Positions 62,022-64,000 of a DNA stretch of 64,000 bases are shown in pieces (position 1 is the first letter of the stretch; the number at the start of each line of letters is the position of its first letter). Origin of the DNA: Enterobacter ludwigii. Lineage in GTDB: Bacteria > Pseudomonadota > Gammaproteobacteria > Enterobacterales > Enterobacteriaceae. The DNA lies in contig CP083824.1 in NCBI GenBank assembly GCA_023023105.1, forward strand, positions 1,612,001-1,676,000, written 5' to 3'. The notes beneath the pieces are model-generated. The model searched no databases and had not been told where the DNA came from. It was given only the letters and a program-made list of their open reading frames with translations. Position numbers and translations under genes: made by a program.

Positions 62022-62516
62022 TTAACAGGCGGGTCGCATAAGCGCGTGGTAGCCGCGGTCGAACCACACCAGCCCTTGCGGTGCGGGGTGGCGAATAATC
62101 GAAACAATGTCGCAAAACAGGATGTCGTGGGTACCCACGCTGACCACCTGGCTGATACGGCAGTCAAACGAGGCCAGCGCCGCTTCCAGACGCGGACAAC
62201 CCGTGTCGCCCGTCTGCCAGCGGGCGGCGGCAAAACGTTCCTCCATGGGGGTTTTACCACCAAACAGGTTGGATAGCGGCTCTTGCCCGGCGCTCAGGGT
62301 ATTCACGCAAAGCGTGCGGTTTGCGCTAAAGGTCGGCCAGACCGATGCGCCACGGTTCAGGCACACCAGCAAAGTGGGCGGTGAATCCGTGACGCTGCAC
62401 ACGGCGCTGGCGGTGAAGCCTGCCATCCCCGCCGGGCCGTCGGTGGTGATGATGTTGACCGCCGCGCCAACGCAGGCCATGGCGTCGCGAAAGGTCTGTT
62501 TATCCGGTGTTGTCAT
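62022..62516 (-). CDS. rutF: Flavin reductase RutF
   Basis: RutF (164 residues) supplies reduced FMN to the pyrimidine oxygenase RutA. It matches E. coli RutF nearly end to end, including [20 protein letters not shown] and [19 protein letters not shown]. The second of two adjacent ATGs was chosen because AAGGAG then has workable spacing and the length equals that of E. coli RutF. Confidence 0.94.
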   Translation of the reverse strand: MTTPDKQTFRDAMACVGAAVNIITTDGPAGMAGFTASAVCSVTDSPPTLLVCLNRGASVWPTFSANRTLCVNTLSAGQEPLSNLFGGKTPMEERFAAARWQTGDTGCPRLEAALASFDCRISQVVSVGTHDILFCDIVSIIRHPAPQGLVWFDRGYHALMRPAC

Positions 62517-62525
62517 CATCTCTCC

Positions 62526-63116
62526 TTACGCCAGCCCGCAGGCATCGTCGAAGTCCAGGCGCGGCAGGCGTCCGTAAAGTTTGTTCGTATCACCATAGCC
62601 AATGTTGATCAGCAGATTGCTTTTAAGCGTTGTGCCGGTGAAAAAGGCCTCATCGACTTTTTGTCGGTCAAAGCCGGACATTGGGCCGGTATCCAGCCCC
62701 AGGGCACGACAGGCAAAAATAAGGTATGCGGCCTGCATTGAGCTGTTGCGAAAGGCGGTCTCTTCGGCAAGTGCCGGGCTTGAGGTAAACCAGCTTCTGG
62801 CATCGCCATGCGGGAACAGTTCGGGCAGGCGCTCGTAGAATTCCCCGTCCCAGGCCACAATGGCTGTAACCGGGGCGGTGAGGGTTTTCTCCAGGTTGCC
62901 GCTGGAGAGGGCCGGGCGCAGCTTCTCTTTTCCCTCTGCACTTCTTACAAACACAATCCGCGCCGGGGAGCAATTGGCGGACGTGGGTCCCCATTTCATC
63001 AGGTTGTAGATCTCGCGCAGCGTCTCGTCGCTGACCGGAATGTCCTGCCAGCCGTTGTGAGTGCGCGCGCCAGTAAATAACGTCTCCAGCGCGGTGGGGT
63101 TAATGGCTTCGCTCAT
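62526..63116 (-). CDS. rutE: Malonic semialdehyde reductase RutE
   Basis: RutE (196 residues) is a nitroreductase-fold protein that reduces malonic semialdehyde to 3-hydroxypropionate. The match with E. coli RutE is clear in [20 protein letters not shown] and [13 protein letters not shown]. Length equals E. coli RutE. AAGGAG precedes the ATG. It lies 9 bp after rutD. Confidence 0.94.
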   Translation of the reverse strand: MSEAINPTALETLFTGARTHNGWQDIPVSDETLREIYNLMKWGPTSANCSPARIVFVRSAEGKEKLRPALSSGNLEKTLTAPVTAIVAWDGEFYERLPELFPHGDARSWFTSSPALAEETAFRNSSMQAAYLIFACRALGLDTGPMSGFDRQKVDEAFFTGTTLKSNLLINIGYGDTNKLYGRLPRLDFDDACGLA

Positions 63117-63125
63117 CAAAACTCC

Positions 63126-63926
63126 TTATAAAGCGGGTTCAGGGCTGTGCAGCAGGCTGGCAAGCCCGTTCAGCAGCAGGGTGTTAAAGATGTCAGGTTC
63201 GGTGACGTTGCAGGCATGGCCGCCCTGGCGCATCACCGCCTTGTGGCTGTGTGGGATCGCTACCTGCAGTTCCGTGGAGCACACCGAGGGCACCAGCATG
63301 TCGTCAACGGAACAGATAATGTGTACCGGGCAGCGAATGCGTGCGGCGTGGCGGCTGAAGTCGGCCTTTTTCAGTGCGTCCAGCCTGCGCAACAGGTTGG
63401 CTTTACCCTGAAAGTGGGCCAGCGCCAGAGCGTCTTCTGCCTCAAGACGCGGCGCGCGGGCGGCCATCCAGTCAGCCGGGTAGAGGAACAGCGGCTGTGC
63501 CTCTACCCACGCCTGCGCACCACCCGCATGCAGCAGACGCTCGCGGATCTGAAAGCAGCGGCGGGTATGGGCGTTCAGGGTCAGCCAGCCGTTGACGCAC
63601 ACCAGCGCAGTCAACGATTCTGGTTTATCGAGCGCCAGCTGCAGACCCACCAGCGCTCCCAGCGCATGGCCCACCACGCAGTAGCGCGTGATCCCGGCAT
63701 CATTCAGCGCCTGCGCCAGCTCGTCGGCCATCTCAGCAAGGCTATAACCTTCCGGCAGGGTGGTGGGATTATTGCCCGTACCGCGCTGGTCATAGCACAC
63801 CACCTGATACTCCTTCTCCAGTGTGGCCAACTGGGGCAGCCAGTAGCTGCCGCTGCCGCCGAGTCCGGCAATCAGCACCACCACGGGTGCCCCCTCATAC
63901 GGGGGCTGTGAGACAGAGAGTTTCAT
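63126..63926 (-). CDS. rutD: Alpha/beta hydrolase RutD
   Basis: RutD (266 residues) is thought to speed hydrolysis of aminoacrylate to malonic semialdehyde. It has an alpha/beta hydrolase core with [35 protein letters not shown] and [16 protein letters not shown], where the nucleophile position reads GHALGA with alanine instead of serine, as in E. coli RutD. The start at 63926 gives the E. coli length. Confidence 0.93.
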   Translation of the reverse strand: MKLSVSQPPYEGAPVVVLIAGLGGSGSYWLPQLATLEKEYQVVCYDQRGTGNNPTTLPEGYSLAEMADELAQALNDAGITRYCVVGHALGALVGLQLALDKPESLTALVCVNGWLTLNAHTRRCFQIRERLLHAGGAQAWVEAQPLFLYPADWMAARAPRLEAEDALALAHFQGKANLLRRLDALKKADFSRHAARIRCPVHIICSVDDMLVPSVCSTELQVAIPHSHKAVMRQGGHACNVTEPDIFNTLLLNGLASLLHSPEPAL

Positions 63927-63933
63927 GGCGGCC

Positions 63934-64000
63934 TCACTTCGCGATGTGTGCAACGGACGCAATCTCAACGAGCGCCTCCGGCTTCACCAGCCCGCACTGA
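63934..64000 (-). CDS. rutC: Aminoacrylate deaminase RutC, 3' end
   Basis: The last 21 codons of a RidA-family protein are present, ending [20 protein letters not shown], which matches the RutC C-terminus. The rest lies beyond the right edge. It is 7 bp upstream of rutD in the order rutC-rutD-rutE-rutF-rutG. Confidence 0.9.
   Translation of the reverse strand, partial: QCGLVKPEALVEIASVAHIAK

Noticed and set aside
63126..63926. RutD as an inactive mutant because the nucleophile serine is alanine
   Set aside because: The GHALGA form is normal for RutD proteins as I recall from the E. coli sequence, so it is not evidence of decay.

Overview
The window reads as chromosomal DNA of an Enterobacter/Klebsiella-type member of the Enterobacteriaceae. 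It is GC-rich, carries an enteric agp-yccJ-wrbA-ymdF-rut backbone as in Escherichia coli, a Salmonella-style anaerobic cobalamin operon, and a Klebsiella-style hpx purine-degradation cluster. Species cannot be fixed from the sequence alone.

Layout. (1) 1-2416, minus strand: glutamate mutase genes mutS-mutL-mutE (mutE cut by the window edge), a B12-dependent entry to glutamate fermentation. (2) 2417-3711: AT-rich gap with a complete IS1 flanked by a 9-bp target duplication. (3) 3712-7100: cobalamin accessory genes (SUMT, cobD, precorrin-2 dehydrogenase on plus; pduX on minus). (4) 7565-24975: cobalamin riboswitch followed by a 21-gene operon cbiABCDETFGHJKLMNQOP-cobU-cobS-cobC-cobT and its terminator; it encodes ring synthesis by the oxygen-independent route, cobalt uptake and nucleotide-loop assembly. 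(5) 25045-31045: an AraC-family regulator divergent from a DUF2264-MFS-GH88-DJ-1 operon, probably for an unsaturated uronyl oligosaccharide, with a near-consensus CRP site between them.

(6) 31083-50763: the hpx region. hpxO-hpxD-hpxE, hpxQ-hpxT, guaD, an NCS1 permease, hpxS-hpxA-hpxB, hpxW-hpxX-hpxY-hpxZ, hpxU and an ABC transporter-hpxJ-hpxK operon together cover guanine/hypoxanthine to urate, allantoin, allantoate, oxalurate, oxamate and finally oxalate plus nitrogen. Several intergenic regions here carry good -24/-12 sigma-54 promoter matches and two carry NtrC-like sites, so the cluster looks like a nitrogen-starvation regulon with local repressors (HpxS, HpxU) layered on top.

(7) 50756-55880: cytochrome b561 with a hairpin over its ribosome binding site, an MgtE-like Mg transporter behind an M-box-like leader, a DedA protein, and two short-chain dehydrogenase/HxlR-regulator pairs with clear dyad operators. 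(8) 56026-64000: agp, yccJ, wrbA, ymdF, then an EamA transporter and a DUF1778-GNAT toxin-antitoxin pair apparently inserted before rutG-rutF-rutE-rutD-rutC (minus strand, pyrimidine catabolism, rutC cut by the edge).

No tRNA, rRNA, CRISPR array or prophage was seen. The most interesting unexplained material is regulatory: the sigma-54/NtrC/HpxU architecture of the hpx cluster, repeated TTGTATACA sites inside hpxA, the cybB hairpin, the M-box-like leader in an enteric, and the uncharacterised DUF2264/GH88 locus.
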